Positions 1-7,748 of a stretch of DNA of 17,537 bases are shown here, piece by piece. The stretch spans positions 1-17,537 of the forward strand of contig CAJTMS010000029.1 of NCBI GenBank assembly GCA_910577155.1, written 5' to 3'. The stretch's first letter is position 1, and each line of letters begins with the position of its first letter. The notes beneath the pieces were generated by a model. That model ran no database searches. It had not been told where the DNA came from and saw only the letters and a program-made list of their open reading frames with translations. The translations under genes and the position numbers were made by a program. Origin of the DNA: an uncultured Mailhella sp. GTDB taxonomy: Bacteria; Desulfobacterota; Desulfovibrionia; Desulfovibrionales; Desulfovibrionaceae.

Positions 1-62
1 AGATAATCATTTCCCCCAAAGAAAATAAAAATTACGAATATTATGCGGAAATGCTCTAAAAC

Positions 63-188
63 CTATTTACGGCAATTTTTTTCTTTATGACATTTATCAC
101 AATAATTGCATGTCTTTTTTGCCCTGATTTGCTTTATTGCAAAAATGACAAAAACCGCAATAACCGCAATAACAATAATATCGCTCAT
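63..188 (-). CDS. FeoB-associated Cys-rich membrane peptide (41 aa)
   Basis: This small gene begins 13 bases after the feoB stop codon and has its own AGGAGA ribosome binding site at about 195-200, so the ATG at 186-188 is preferred over a longer reading frame that would run back into feoB. The 41-residue product has one hydrophobic segment (about residues 4-19) followed by a basic stretch and a Cys cluster, C27, C30, C33 and C39, with His34. This matches the layout of the FeoB-associated Cys-rich family found at the ends of feo operons in Firmicutes and Desulfovibrio-type bacteria. By inference it sits in the inner membrane with the Cys cluster in the cytoplasm and may receive or bind Fe(II) from FeoB. 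Its biochemical role is not established. Confidence 0.8.
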   Translation of the reverse strand: MSDIIVIAVIAVFVIFAIKQIRAKKTCNYCDKCHKEKNCRK

Positions 189-201
189 TTTTCTTCTCCT
201 C

Positions 202-2325
202 TTATGCCTTATAAGGATTTTTGCGTCCCAAGAGATAAATAAGAAGCAAAATTGCTCCCAGCCCGCATACTGTTCCAAAAGTAAACTGCCCTGTTGCCGC
301 AAAGGTTCCCACCTGATAAATAATAAGGGCGACAATATAGGCATATACACATTGGAACGTAATGGCAAACCATGTCCATGCAGGGTTATTCATTTCACGC
401 TTTATGGCTCCGATGGCAGCAAAACAAGGAGCACAAAGCAAATTGAAAATAAGGAATGCATAGGCAGAAACTTTTGTAAAATCATGGACAAACAAAGTCC
501 AAAACTCTTGTCCGTCCTCAGCCACTTCTGCAAAGCCATAGAGAACGCCAAGCGTACCCACAACATTTTCCTTTGCTATAATTCCTGTAATGGAAGCAAC
601 TGCTGCCTGCCATGTACCAAAACCTGCAGGAGAAAAAACAGGGGCAAGAATATTTCCGATATCAGCCAATAAACTTTCATTATTGTTTTTCACGGCAAAA
701 AAAGAACCGTTTTCAAAGCCATACCCCTGTAAAAACCACAGAACAATAGAAGAAAGCAAAATAATGGTTGTTGCTTTACGCATAAAGGAAATACCGCGCT
801 CCGCCGTAACATGGAGAATATTTCCCAGCACAGGCATGTGATAGGGAGGCAGCTCCATAACAAAGGGACTGGGAATTGAAGCAAAGAATTTTGTCTTTTT
901 GAGCATTATCCCGGACGTCACAATGGCAAAAATCCCCATAAAATAGGCAGAAGGAGCAACCCACCATTCTCCGCCAAATAAAGCGCCCGCAATAAGGGCG
1001 ATAATGGGAAGCTTCGCACTGCAGGGAATAAAGGTTGTTGTTAAAATTGTCATTCGTCTGTCACTTTCGGATTCCACAGTACGGGACGCCATAACCCCGG
1101 GAATACCACAGCCGCTGCCAATGAGCATAGGAATAAAAGACTTGCCGGAAAGCCCAAATTTACGGAAAACTTTATCCATAATAAAGGCAATACGAGCCAT
1201 ATAGCCAATATCTTCCAATATGGCGAGTAAAAAGGAAACCATTAAAATTTGCGGAACAAAGCCAAGAACAGCCCCAACACCGCCGACAATACCGTTCACA
1301 ACAAGATCCACAAGCCATGCACTGGTATTTGTTTGTTCAAGCCACTGCGTCAAATTTCCCTGCACATACTCGCCAATAATAACATCATTGGTATAATCAG
1401 TGGCTATTGTCCCCAAGGTTGTCACAGAAATATAATAAACCAAGAAAATAATGCAGGCGAAAATGGGCAGAGCAAAATAACGGTTGGTAATAAAATTATC
1501 AACTTTTTCAGAAAACGTTTTTTCGGTAGGGTTCTTTTTGACGACCAACCTGTCAATTTGCTTGGTAATGAATAAATATCGCTGACTGATGATAATGCTT
1601 TCAGAATCATCATCCAAATCTTTTTCACAGCTGGCAATATGTTCTTCAATATGTTCCAGCTGATCGGGGCTAAGCCCGAGTTTTTCCTGTATATTTTTAT
1701 CCCGTTCAAAAAGCTTGATGGCATACCAGCGCACTTTATCGGGAGTAACCATTTTTTCAATGATTTCTTCAATATGCGCAATGGAATGTTCAACCGTACC
1801 TTCAAAAATGGACGGTAAATGCCGCTGATCTTTCTTCATTCTGGCAAGTTCCGTTGCTTTCTGCACAGCCTCGCGTGAGCCCTGCTTTAAAAGTGCAGAA
1901 GTTTCAAAAACCGGACAGCCAAAAACCCTTTCCAATTCCTTAATATTGATAGTATCCCCTTTTTTGCGGATTACATCTATCATATTCAGCGCAATAACCA
2001 CAGGAATGCCCAGCTCCAAGAGCTGTGTTGTCAAATACAGATTTCGCTCAATATTACTTGCATCAACAATATTTAAAATAACATCAGGAGATTCATCCAG
2101 CAAAAAATTCCGTGAAACGACTTCTTCCATAGTATAAGGTGACAAAGAATAAATCCCGGGCAAATCTTGAATTTGAATTTCTTTATCATCTTTAAGGTAT
2201 CCCATTTTCTTTTCAACGGTTACCCCGGGCCAGTTCCCCACATATTGGTTACTGCCCGTCAAATCATTAAACATGGTGGTTTTCCCGCTGTTGGGATTAC
2301 CGACTAACGCAATGGTTATACTCAT
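202..2325 (-). CDS. feoB: Ferrous iron transporter FeoB
   Basis: This 707-residue protein is a typical full-length FeoB, the inner-membrane Fe(II) importer. The N-terminal G domain shows G1 GNPNSGKT (residues 9-16), G3 DLPG (54-57), G4 NMID (114-117) and G5 SA (143-144). A helical linker domain follows up to about residue 270. The membrane part contains the conserved GSGCGIPGVMASRT stretch and, near the C-terminus, the LLCAPCFAAIGAIKREM segment, whose Cys residues are typical of the permeation core. The start has a GAGGG ribosome binding site. It lies 44 bases downstream of a feoA gene and 13 bases upstream of the Cys-rich peptide, so all four genes are read as one Fur-controlled operon. No truncation or missing motif was seen. 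Confidence 0.97.
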   Translation of the reverse strand: MSITIALVGNPNSGKTTMFNDLTGSNQYVGNWPGVTVEKKMGYLKDDKEIQIQDLPGIYSLSPYTMEEVVSRNFLLDESPDVILNIVDASNIERNLYLTTQLLELGIPVVIALNMIDVIRKKGDTINIKELERVFGCPVFETSALLKQGSREAVQKATELARMKKDQRHLPSIFEGTVEHSIAHIEEIIEKMVTPDKVRWYAIKLFERDKNIQEKLGLSPDQLEHIEEHIASCEKDLDDDSESIIISQRYLFITKQIDRLVVKKNPTEKTFSEKVDNFITNRYFALPIFACIIFLVYYISVTTLGTIATDYTNDVIIGEYVQGNLTQWLEQTNTSAWLVDLVVNGIVGGVGAVLGFVPQILMVSFLLAILEDIGYMARIAFIMDKVFRKFGLSGKSFIPMLIGSGCGIPGVMASRTVESESDRRMTILTTTFIPCSAKLPIIALIAGALFGGEWWVAPSAYFMGIFAIVTSGIMLKKTKFFASIPSPFVMELPPYHMPVLGNILHVTAERGISFMRKATTIILLSSIVLWFLQGYGFENGSFFAVKNNNESLLADIGNILAPVFSPAGFGTWQAAVASITGIIAKENVVGTLGVLYGFAEVAEDGQEFWTLFVHDFTKVSAYAFLIFNLLCAPCFAAIGAIKREMNNPAWTWFAITFQCVYAYIVALIIYQVGTFAATGQFTFGTVCGLGAILLLIYLLGRKNPYKA

Positions 2326-2369
2326 TTTTTCCCTCTTTTATTCAGCTATTCAACTGTTCTGCTGTTCCA

Positions 2370-2600
2370 TTATTTCATAAGGGCAACTTCAATCATAGCG
2401 GCATCAGCTTTACGGAGAGAAAGCATATAGCCTCTCAAGGTTACTTCTATGGGATCGCCAAGAGGAGCTGTCCGTATGAGCTCAATCAAACAATCTTTTG
2501 TAATCCCCATATCCATAATTCTCCGTCTTACCGGACCTTCACCATGGACTTTAACAACTTTCACCGTACTGCCAATGGACGCATCTTTTAATGTATACAT
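2370..2600 (-). CDS. feoA: FeoA family protein (canonical copy)
   Basis: The 76-residue product has the SH3-like FeoA pattern: an RRRIMDMGI stretch near residue 25, APLGDPIEV in the middle, and a GYMLSLRKADA end. FeoA is a small cytoplasmic protein needed for FeoB-dependent Fe(II) uptake and is thought to contact FeoB's cytoplasmic domain. The gene starts 2 bases after the stop of a second feoA-like gene and has only a weak ribosome binding site (GTGAG), which suggests translational coupling to that upstream gene. It is followed 44 bases later by feoB. This copy is closer to the classic family pattern than its neighbour. Confidence 0.92.
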   Translation of the reverse strand: MYTLKDASIGSTVKVVKVHGEGPVRRRIMDMGITKDCLIELIRTAPLGDPIEVTLRGYMLSLRKADAAMIEVALMK

Positions 2601-2602
2601 AG

Positions 2603-2818
2603 TTAACTCACAAAAATGGTTTGCGCAAAATCCCTATCAATAGCATAGGAGCTATCTTTGGTTTTGAGAATTAAATTTCCCTGTTCTGCAGAAACTATGG
2701 TTATTTGTGCACCTTCACAAAAACCCAGTTCTTTAAAGCGGGTTTTAATTTCCTGTTCAGCCTTTATTTTTCGTATTATCAACTTTTCGCCGGTGCGGGC
2801 TAACGATAATGGAAACAT
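2603..2818 (-). CDS. Second, divergent FeoA domain protein
   Basis: This first gene of the feo operon encodes 71 residues. It keeps the basic/hydrophobic FeoA core (IKTRFKELGFCEGAQITIVS) and ends in a short strand resembling the closing strand of the FeoA SH3-like barrel (YAIDRDFAQTIFV). It lacks the LGDP motif of the neighbouring copy and carries a Cys in its helix-turn region. A GAGGA ribosome binding site precedes the ATG at 2816-2818. Tandem unlike FeoA genes ahead of feoB occur in several anaerobes. The two copies probably have separate jobs, for example one binding FeoB and one regulating it, but this is inference. Confidence 0.85.
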   Translation of the reverse strand: MFPLSLARTGEKLIIRKIKAEQEIKTRFKELGFCEGAQITIVSAEQGNLILKTKDSSYAIDRDFAQTIFVS

Positions 2819-2849
2819 CGGCTCTTCCTCATAAACATTTTTTCAATAT

Positions 2850-2864
2850 TGAAAATCAATTTCA
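2850..2864 (-). promoter_or_regulatory. Fur box upstream of feoA
   Basis: The plus strand reads TGAAAATCAATTTCA, one base away from the 7-1-7 palindrome TGAAAATnATTTTCA described for Fur in Desulfovibrio-type bacteria. It lies just downstream of the predicted -10 and about 31 bases before the first start codon. Flanking TGAA/TTCA half-sites on both sides (about 2841-2870) suggest overlapping sites. Iron-dependent repression of feo is the expected outcome. Confidence 0.65.
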
Positions 2865-2869
2865 AATTC

Positions 2870-2898
2870 ATTTAAAATTAAATCCCTCTGCTTGTCAA
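2870..2898 (-). promoter_or_regulatory. Promoter of the feo operon
   Basis: On the minus strand a perfect -35 TTGACA (2893-2898) is followed after 17 bases by TTAAAT (2870-2875) as a 4/6 -10. It lies 52 bases upstream of the first feoA start and directly next to the Fur-like box, so repressor binding would cover the start of transcription. The -35 lies within a small palindrome, GCTTGTCAAGC (2890-2900). Confidence 0.6.
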
Positions 2899-2917
2899 GC
2901 AATATTACAATTTTTTT

Positions 2918-3808
2918 TTAGATACTGTTTTTCTGTAAATTTGGAATAACAGTCAGCAAAATAATTGCACACACAACAATGATAATTCCCAGCGCTTTTT
3001 CAAAGGTCATGTTTTCGCCAAAATGCAGTATTCCGATAAAAACAGCGGTGAGCGGTTCCAAAACACCGATAATGACAGTGGGAACAGCCCCGATTTTGGG
3101 CAGGGCGGAAATCAGCAGCATATTGGAAATAACCCCGGTCACAAGAGCCGACCCTAAAATATTTATCCATTCCGGCATGGTTGCAGCAAAAATAAATTTA
3201 CCAAAAAGCAGCATATAGAGAAGCGCCGTTAAAGCGCCAAACAGGAAAAGATAAAAAGAAAAAACCTCTCTGGAAACATCATGAGCAGGTAATTTTATCA
3301 GCAGAATAATATATACGGCATAGCCAATCCCCGCCAATAAACTCAGCACTAAACCGGAAAAGCTGATAACCAGTCCTTCGGAAAAAAAACCGGATAAAAG
3401 CCCGACCCCAAAACTGGTTATCAAAATAAGCACCAGTTTATAGACTTCCAGTTTTTCATGAAAAAAGAGTACGGAAAGTAAAAGGACAAAAATAGGATTG
3501 GTATAAAAAATAGTCGTCACCAAACCGCTGTCTGCATAGCGCAAAGCAAGAAATAAAAAAAGAGCGATAAAAAAATAATTTGCCCCGTGCAGCATAATAC
3601 AGCACAGAGATTTAAAGGAAATGGCAAAACTTTTTTTTGTCAATACAAGGAAAATTCCCATAAATACAGAAGCAACAAAAAAACGGTAAAAAAGCGTCAA
3701 ATCACTGGTATAGCCTGCTTCATACAAAGGAAGCGTAAAAAAAGGAATACATCCAAAAAAGATAGAAGAAAATCCTGCTTGTATAAAACCAAAACTCTTT
3801 TGTTTCAT
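2918..3808 (-). CDS. EamA/DMT family permease
   Basis: The 296-residue product is almost entirely hydrophobic, with about ten predicted membrane helices in two EamA repeats (roughly residues 8-140 and 150-288). Typical features include RYADSGLVTTIFYTNPIFVLLLS at the end of the first repeat and IIGVLEPLTAVFIGILHFGE near the end of the second. Members of this drug/metabolite transporter superfamily export or import small metabolites, but the substrate cannot be read from sequence. A GAGGG ribosome binding site lies 7 bases before the ATG. The gene sits alone between the fusA terminator and the feo promoter. A possible -10 (TATAAC, 3853-3858) lies upstream, but no good -35 accompanies it. Confidence 0.9.
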   Translation of the reverse strand: MKQKSFGFIQAGFSSIFFGCIPFFTLPLYEAGYTSDLTLFYRFFVASVFMGIFLVLTKKSFAISFKSLCCIMLHGANYFFIALFLFLALRYADSGLVTTIFYTNPIFVLLLSVLFFHEKLEVYKLVLILITSFGVGLLSGFFSEGLVISFSGLVLSLLAGIGYAVYIILLIKLPAHDVSREVFSFYLFLFGALTALLYMLLFGKFIFAATMPEWINILGSALVTGVISNMLLISALPKIGAVPTVIIGVLEPLTAVFIGILHFGENMTFEKALGIIIVVCAIILLTVIPNLQKNSI

Positions 3809-3953
3809 AGTGCCCTCATAAAAACTTGCCCGATTTTCCCCCAGGCAAAGCTGTTATAGGGCAAATGACAAAAAATTTCCAGCCAAAACTGCACAAAATA
3901 AAAATATCAGCAACTGCCTATCCAAATCGCATGTATCCTGATACAAACCCAAT

Positions 3954-3983
3954 AAAAAAGGCTGTCTTCGGACAGCCTTTTTT
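3954..3983 (-). terminator. Intrinsic terminator of the str operon
   Basis: A perfect stem, AAAAAAGGCTGTC (3954-3966) paired with GACAGCCTTTTTT (3971-3983), closes on a UUCG-type tetraloop. It begins 22 bases after the fusA stop and gives a T-run on the minus strand. The flanking A-run makes it symmetric, so it could also stop plus-strand transcription. Confidence 0.93.
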
Positions 3984-4005
3984 ATTGAGAAAGAATAAGA
4001 AATTC

Positions 4006-6081
4006 TTATGCGTCTTTCTTTGTAAGTGCTTCTGCAATGCTTGCAGGCACTTTTTCATAATGGTCAAATTGCATGGTGAATGTTGCACGTCCTTGTGTTT
4101 TTGAACGAAGGTCAGTGGCATATCCAAACATTTCTGAAAGAGGAACCTGCGCGCGGATTGACTGTGCACCGGCACGAGCTTCCATACCCTGCACACGACC
4201 GCGACGACCGTTCAAATCACCCATTACATCACCGAGGTAATCTTCAGGGGTAACAACTTCAACGTCCATAATCGGTTCAAGAAGCGTAGGAGCAGCTTTT
4301 TGCATTGCGTCTTTGATAGCCATGGAACCGGCAATATAGAAAGCCTGTTCTGAAGAGTCAACTTCGTGGTAAGAACCAAAGACAAGGTTAACTTTTACGT
4401 CAACAACAGGGAAGCCTGCAAGCACACCGCTCTTGAGTGCGTCTTGGATACCTTTATCTACTGCAGGGATATATTCTTTTGGAATAACACCGCCGGTAAT
4501 GGAGTTGATAAATTCGTAGCCGTTGCCCGGATTTGGTTCAACTTCAAGAACAACGTGACCGTATTGACCGCGGCCGCCGGATTGTTTTGCATACTTGGTA
4601 TCAGTCTTGCTTGGTTTGCTGATAGTTTCACGGTAAGCAACCTGTGGTTTACCAACGTTAGCCTGCACGTTAAATTCACGGAGCAAACGGTCAACAATAA
4701 TTTCAAGGTGAAGTTCACCCATACCGGCAATAACGGTTTGACCGGTTTCTTCATCGCCTTTTACGCGGAAAGACGGGTCTTCTTTTGCAAGCTTATTGAG
4801 TGCCTGAGAAAGGGAATCACGGTCAGCCTTTGTTTTGGGCTCAATAGCAAGCTCAATAACAGGTTCGGGAATGTTCAGAGATTCAAGTTTTACAGGCAGG
4901 CTTTCATCGCAAAGGGTATCGCCCGTTGCAACGTTTTTAAGACCTACAAGCGCAACAATGTCCCCTGCTCCTGCCCATTTGATTTCGTCACGTTTATTGG
5001 CGTGCATACGAACAATACGTCCTACGCGTTCTTTCTTGCCGGTATTTACGTTTAATACGCTCATTCCCGGTTCAACAACACCGGAATAAATACGGAAGAA
5101 AGATAAGTGACCGATATATGGGTCAGCAGCAAGCTTGAATACTAAACCTGCAAGAGGTTTCTTATCATCAGCAGGACATTCCGTTATTTTTTCTTCATCA
5201 TCAGGATCGGATCCTTTCATGGGAGGAATATCAAGAGGTGAAGGTAAATATTTTACGATAGCGTCAAGAAGGGGCTGCACGCCCATGTTACGGAATGCAG
5301 TACCGCAGAGAACAGGAACAATAGCTTGAGAAATTGTTGCCTTGCGAACGCAGGTTTCGATTTCTTCTTCGCTCAATGTGCCTTCTTCAAGGTATTTATT
5401 GAGAAGAACCTCATCTTCTTCTGCAACAGATTCGAGCATTTCCTGACGTTTTTCGTTATAAAGTGCCATCATTTCTTCAGGGATATCTTCTTCCCAAAAA
5501 TCGGCACCCTTAGTTTCTTTGTCAAATTTAATGGCTTTTCCTTTGATAAGGTCAACAACACCTTCAAAAAGGTCTTCCTTACCAATGGGAAGCTGCAGCA
5601 TAATAGGTTTAGCGCGGAGGCGTTCATGAATCATATTGACAGCGCGGAAGAAGTTTGCGCCAATACGGTCCATTTTATTGATAAAGCAAATACGGGGCAC
5701 GCCGTAGTTGTTCGCTTGACGCCATACGGTTTCAGACTGCGGTTCCACACCGGCAACTGCGTCAAATACTGCAACAGCACCGTCAAGTACACGAAGGGAA
5801 CGTTCAACTTCAATGGTAAAGTCAACGTGACCGGGAGTATCGATAATATTGATGGTATGACCTTTCCATTGGCATTGGGTAGCGGCAGATGTAATGGTAA
5901 TACCACGTTCTTGTTCCTGCTCCATGAAGTCCATGGTAGCACCGCCGTCGTGGGTTTCACCAATTTTATGGGATACACCGGTATAGTAAAGGATACGCTC
6001 GGTAGTAGTCGTTTTACCGGCGTCAATATGTGCCATAATACCAATATTACGAATATCTTTAATTGCAAAAGTACGTGACAT
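4006..6081 (-). CDS. fusA: Translation elongation factor G
   Basis: The 691-residue protein is a full-length EF-G, the GTPase that moves tRNA and mRNA through the ribosome. It shows G1 AHIDAGKT (17-24), the switch I RGITI (59-63), G3 DTPGH (81-85) and G4 NKMD (135-138), followed by domain II and the domain III-V region with the conserved GGRGQYGHV stretch. The start lies 6 bases after the rpsG stop, and its ribosome binding sequence (GGTAGG) overlaps the end of rpsG. It is the last gene of the rpsL-rpsG-fusA operon. Two antisense open frames of 229 and 250 codons cover it and appear to be by-products of its codon use. Confidence 0.98.
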   Translation of the reverse strand: MSRTFAIKDIRNIGIMAHIDAGKTTTTERILYYTGVSHKIGETHDGGATMDFMEQEQERGITITSAATQCQWKGHTINIIDTPGHVDFTIEVERSLRVLDGAVAVFDAVAGVEPQSETVWRQANNYGVPRICFINKMDRIGANFFRAVNMIHERLRAKPIMLQLPIGKEDLFEGVVDLIKGKAIKFDKETKGADFWEEDIPEEMMALYNEKRQEMLESVAEEDEVLLNKYLEEGTLSEEEIETCVRKATISQAIVPVLCGTAFRNMGVQPLLDAIVKYLPSPLDIPPMKGSDPDDEEKITECPADDKKPLAGLVFKLAADPYIGHLSFFRIYSGVVEPGMSVLNVNTGKKERVGRIVRMHANKRDEIKWAGAGDIVALVGLKNVATGDTLCDESLPVKLESLNIPEPVIELAIEPKTKADRDSLSQALNKLAKEDPSFRVKGDEETGQTVIAGMGELHLEIIVDRLLREFNVQANVGKPQVAYRETISKPSKTDTKYAKQSGGRGQYGHVVLEVEPNPGNGYEFINSITGGVIPKEYIPAVDKGIQDALKSGVLAGFPVVDVKVNLVFGSYHEVDSSEQAFYIAGSMAIKDAMQKAAPTLLEPIMDVEVVTPEDYLGDVMGDLNGRRGRVQGMEARAGAQSIRAQVPLSEMFGYATDLRSKTQGRATFTMQFDHYEKVPASIAEALTKKDA

Positions 6082-6087
6082 AACGAC

Positions 6088-6558
6088 CTACCAGCGGAAA
6101 TGAGCAAATGCTTTGTTAGCTTCGGCCATACGGTGCGTATCTTCTCTTTTCTTCACAGCACCGCCGCGGCCGTTAAATGCATCAAGAAGTTCGGCAGCCA
6201 ATTTATTAGTCATGCCTTTTTCACCTCTTGCACGAGCATAAGTAATAAGCCAACGGATAGCAAGTGAGCTTTGACGTTCTGCGCGAACTTCAACGGGCAC
6301 TTGGTAGTTGGCACCGCCAACACGGCGTGATTTCACTTCAACATGCGGTTTTACATTTTCAATGGCTTTTTCAAAAGCTTTAATAGCTTCTTCGCCGGTT
6401 TTTTCTGCTAATGAATTAATTGCGCTATAGAAAATTGATTCAGCAGGACCTTTTTTACCGTCATACATAAGACGGTTAACAAAACGAGTTACCAATTTAC
6501 TGTTAAAAATCGGATCAGGTAAAATCTCCCTGCGGGGAACTGGACCTTTACGGGGCAT
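6088..6558 (-). CDS. rpsG: 30S ribosomal protein S7
   Basis: The 156-residue protein begins MPRKGPVPRREI and carries the typical S7 core, with VNRLMYDGKK and RRVGGANYQVPVEVR, and ends in HRMAEANKAFAHFRW. S7 nucleates assembly of the 30S head by binding the 3' major domain of 16S rRNA. The ATG at 6556-6558 is chosen because GGAGGA lies 8 bases upstream and family members start MPRK; an in-frame ATG six codons earlier has no such support. The 78-base gap to rpsL contains a short direct CTCGGT repeat and could hold an S7 autoregulatory site as in E. coli, but I cannot show that. Confidence 0.98.
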   Translation of the reverse strand: MPRKGPVPRREILPDPIFNSKLVTRFVNRLMYDGKKGPAESIFYSAINSLAEKTGEEAIKAFEKAIENVKPHVEVKSRRVGGANYQVPVEVRAERQSSLAIRWLITYARARGEKGMTNKLAAELLDAFNGRGGAVKKREDTHRMAEANKAFAHFRW

Positions 6559-6636
6559 GGTGATTCCTCCATACATTACTCCAACGATAACACGGAACCA
6601 CCGAGTTACCGAGCAGCTGTATACGAAAAAAAGTTA

Positions 6637-7008
6637 TTATTTTGGACGCTTTGCGCCATACTTTGAACGACGTTGACGACGATCGGCAACACCTGCGGTA
6701 TCAAGAGTACCACGAACAATGTGATAACGAACACCGGGCAAGTCTTTTACACGACCACCACGGATCATAACAACACTGTGTTCCTGCAGGTTATGACCTT
6801 CACCGGGAATGTAAGCAGACACTTCAATGCCATTGGTCAAACGCACACGAGCAACTTTACGAAGAGCTGAGTTAGGCTTCTTCGGGGTGGTGGTATATAC
6901 ACGGGTACATACTCCACGGCGCTGCGGGCATTCTTGCAATGCAGGGGTCTTTTTACGCTTTACAACCTTTGTGCGTTCAAAACGAACTAATTGGCTGATA
7001 GTAGGCAT
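6637..7008 (-). CDS. rpsL: 30S ribosomal protein S12
   Basis: The 123-residue protein is a standard S12, important for decoding accuracy. The PKKPNSALRK loop has Lys43, and the GGRVKDLPGVRYH loop has Lys88 and Asp89. These are the wild-type residues at the sites where streptomycin-resistance changes occur, and Asp89 is the usual RimO methylthiolation target. The start MPTISQL is preferred to an in-frame ATG four codons upstream because GGAGGA lies just before it and family members begin at this Met. It is the first gene of the str operon. Confidence 0.98.
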   Translation of the reverse strand: MPTISQLVRFERTKVVKRKKTPALQECPQRRGVCTRVYTTTPKKPNSALRKVARVRLTNGIEVSAYIPGEGHNLQEHSVVMIRGGRVKDLPGVRYHIVRGTLDTAGVADRRQRRSKYGAKRPK

Positions 7009-7050
7009 AATTTCCTCCATTAAAAGTTAACAACAATAAACCGAACAAAG

Positions 7051-7080
7051 ATTATTAGTTTTATTTAATACTTTTGTCAA
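7051..7080 (-). promoter_or_regulatory. Promoter of the str operon
   Basis: On the minus strand a perfect TTGACA (7075-7080) is followed after 18 bases by AATAAT (7051-7056), a 5/6 match to the -10. It sits about 42-72 bases upstream of the rpsL start, in an AT-rich gap between the GNAT gene and rpsL. Confidence 0.75.
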
Positions 7081-7107
7081 GCACTATAACACGTTAATTA
7101 AATTTTT

Positions 7108-7605
7108 TTAACTTTTTTCTGAACCGAAATTATTTTTCCCTTTCTGTTTTTTGTCAGCAGGCTCTTTTGCAGTCTGTTCTTTTTTATAGTCATAGTAATC
7201 GGCATGAGGATTTTCTTCCTGCCGAATAAAGCCAAGACTCTCAAACAGTTTTATGGAGGGAATATTATTCTTTTTAACCTGCGCCAAATATGTATAGTTA
7301 TTTTCTGCCATAATTTTTTGCAGGGACTGAAACGCTATGCCCCTATGCCAAAATTCTTTTAAAATACTAATACTCACCAGTGCATTATCGTTATCGATAT
7401 TAAGCCGTACCTGCCCGATAAATTCTGCATCTTCAATGATAAAAAATTTTATCCCATCATTATGTATTGCCTTTTCAAACCATTGTACATGATTTTCCCA
7501 GATAATTTTTTCTGTATTGAACGAATTATCACGCACATAATCCATATTGGATAAATGAAAAACATTTAAACAATCATCTTTTGCTGCCAACCGGATATTG
7601 ATCAT
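7108..7605 (-). CDS. GNAT family N-acetyltransferase
   Basis: The 165-residue protein has the RimJ/PseH-like GNAT layout: an N-terminal strand-helix region, ENHVQWFEKAI, the FFIIEDAEFIGQVRLNI strand pair, an acetyl-CoA loop region around EFWHRGIAFQSL (the usual glycine-rich pyrophosphate loop reduced to HRGIA) and the C-terminal IPSIKLFESLGF motif. The family transfers acetyl groups from acetyl-CoA. The pattern resembles enzymes that acetylate amino-sugar nucleotides, but the substrate is not determined. The last 25 or so residues form a Lys-rich, probably disordered tail beyond the fold. GGGAG precedes the start. It is co-directional with the str operon but separated by that operon's own promoter. 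Confidence 0.85.
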   Translation of the reverse strand: MINIRLAAKDDCLNVFHLSNMDYVRDNSFNTEKIIWENHVQWFEKAIHNDGIKFFIIEDAEFIGQVRLNIDNDNALVSISILKEFWHRGIAFQSLQKIMAENNYTYLAQVKKNNIPSIKLFESLGFIRQEENPHADYYDYKKEQTAKEPADKKQKGKNNFGSEKS

Positions 7606-7630
7606 TTTTTTCTCCCGTTTGGCAACGCTA

Positions 7631-7646
7631 ATATATATATATATAT
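7631..7646. repeat. (AT)8 simple repeat
   Basis: Eight uninterrupted AT units lie in the gap between the divergent GNAT and csoR genes. The tract could vary in length by slippage and lies about 40 bases upstream of the csoR -35, but no regulatory role is shown. Confidence 0.9.
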
Positions 7647-7687
7647 TGCAAGAAAATTCTGTAAAAAAGCTTTGGAAAAATTTATCC

Positions 7688-7717
7688 TTGACTTAATACC
7701 CTATAGGGGTATATGGT
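7688..7717 (+). promoter_or_regulatory. csoR promoter with CsoR-type operator
   Basis: TTGACT (7688-7693) and TATGGT (7712-7717) form a -35/-10 pair with an 18-base spacer. The spacer holds the palindrome ATACCCTATAGGGGTAT (7696-7712), with six-base arms ATACCC and GGGTAT around TATAG. G/C-rich blocks inside an AT-rich inverted repeat are typical of CsoR-family operators. Binding there would block RNA polymerase, and metal-loaded CsoR would release it, so the operon is probably autoregulated and metal-induced. Confidence 0.75.
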
Positions 7718-7748
7718 ATATTCAAATGGAACATTTGGAGGAATAGAT

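Noticed and set aside
1..12. AGATAATCATTT at the left edge as a Fur box
   Set aside because: Only half of a possible palindrome is present and no promoter or gene start can be tied to it in the window.
106..672. 188-codon plus-strand open frame opposite the end of feoB
   Set aside because: It is antisense to the FeoB coding region and the Cys-rich peptide gene, has no ribosome site, and its many Cys and Lys codons mirror the feoB sequence.
2890..2900. GCTTGTCAAGC hairpin as a terminator for the EamA gene
   Set aside because: The arms are only five bases, no T-run follows on the minus strand, and the -35 of the feo promoter lies inside it.
4366..6078. Long open frames on the plus strand opposite fusA (229 and 250 codons)
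   Set aside because: They lie fully antisense to a certain EF-G gene, show no known domain or ribosome binding site, and come from the codon bias of the real gene.
6559..6636. S7 autoregulatory RNA site between rpsL and rpsG
   Set aside because: E. coli has such a site here, but I could not recognise the binding structure; only a short direct repeat is visible.
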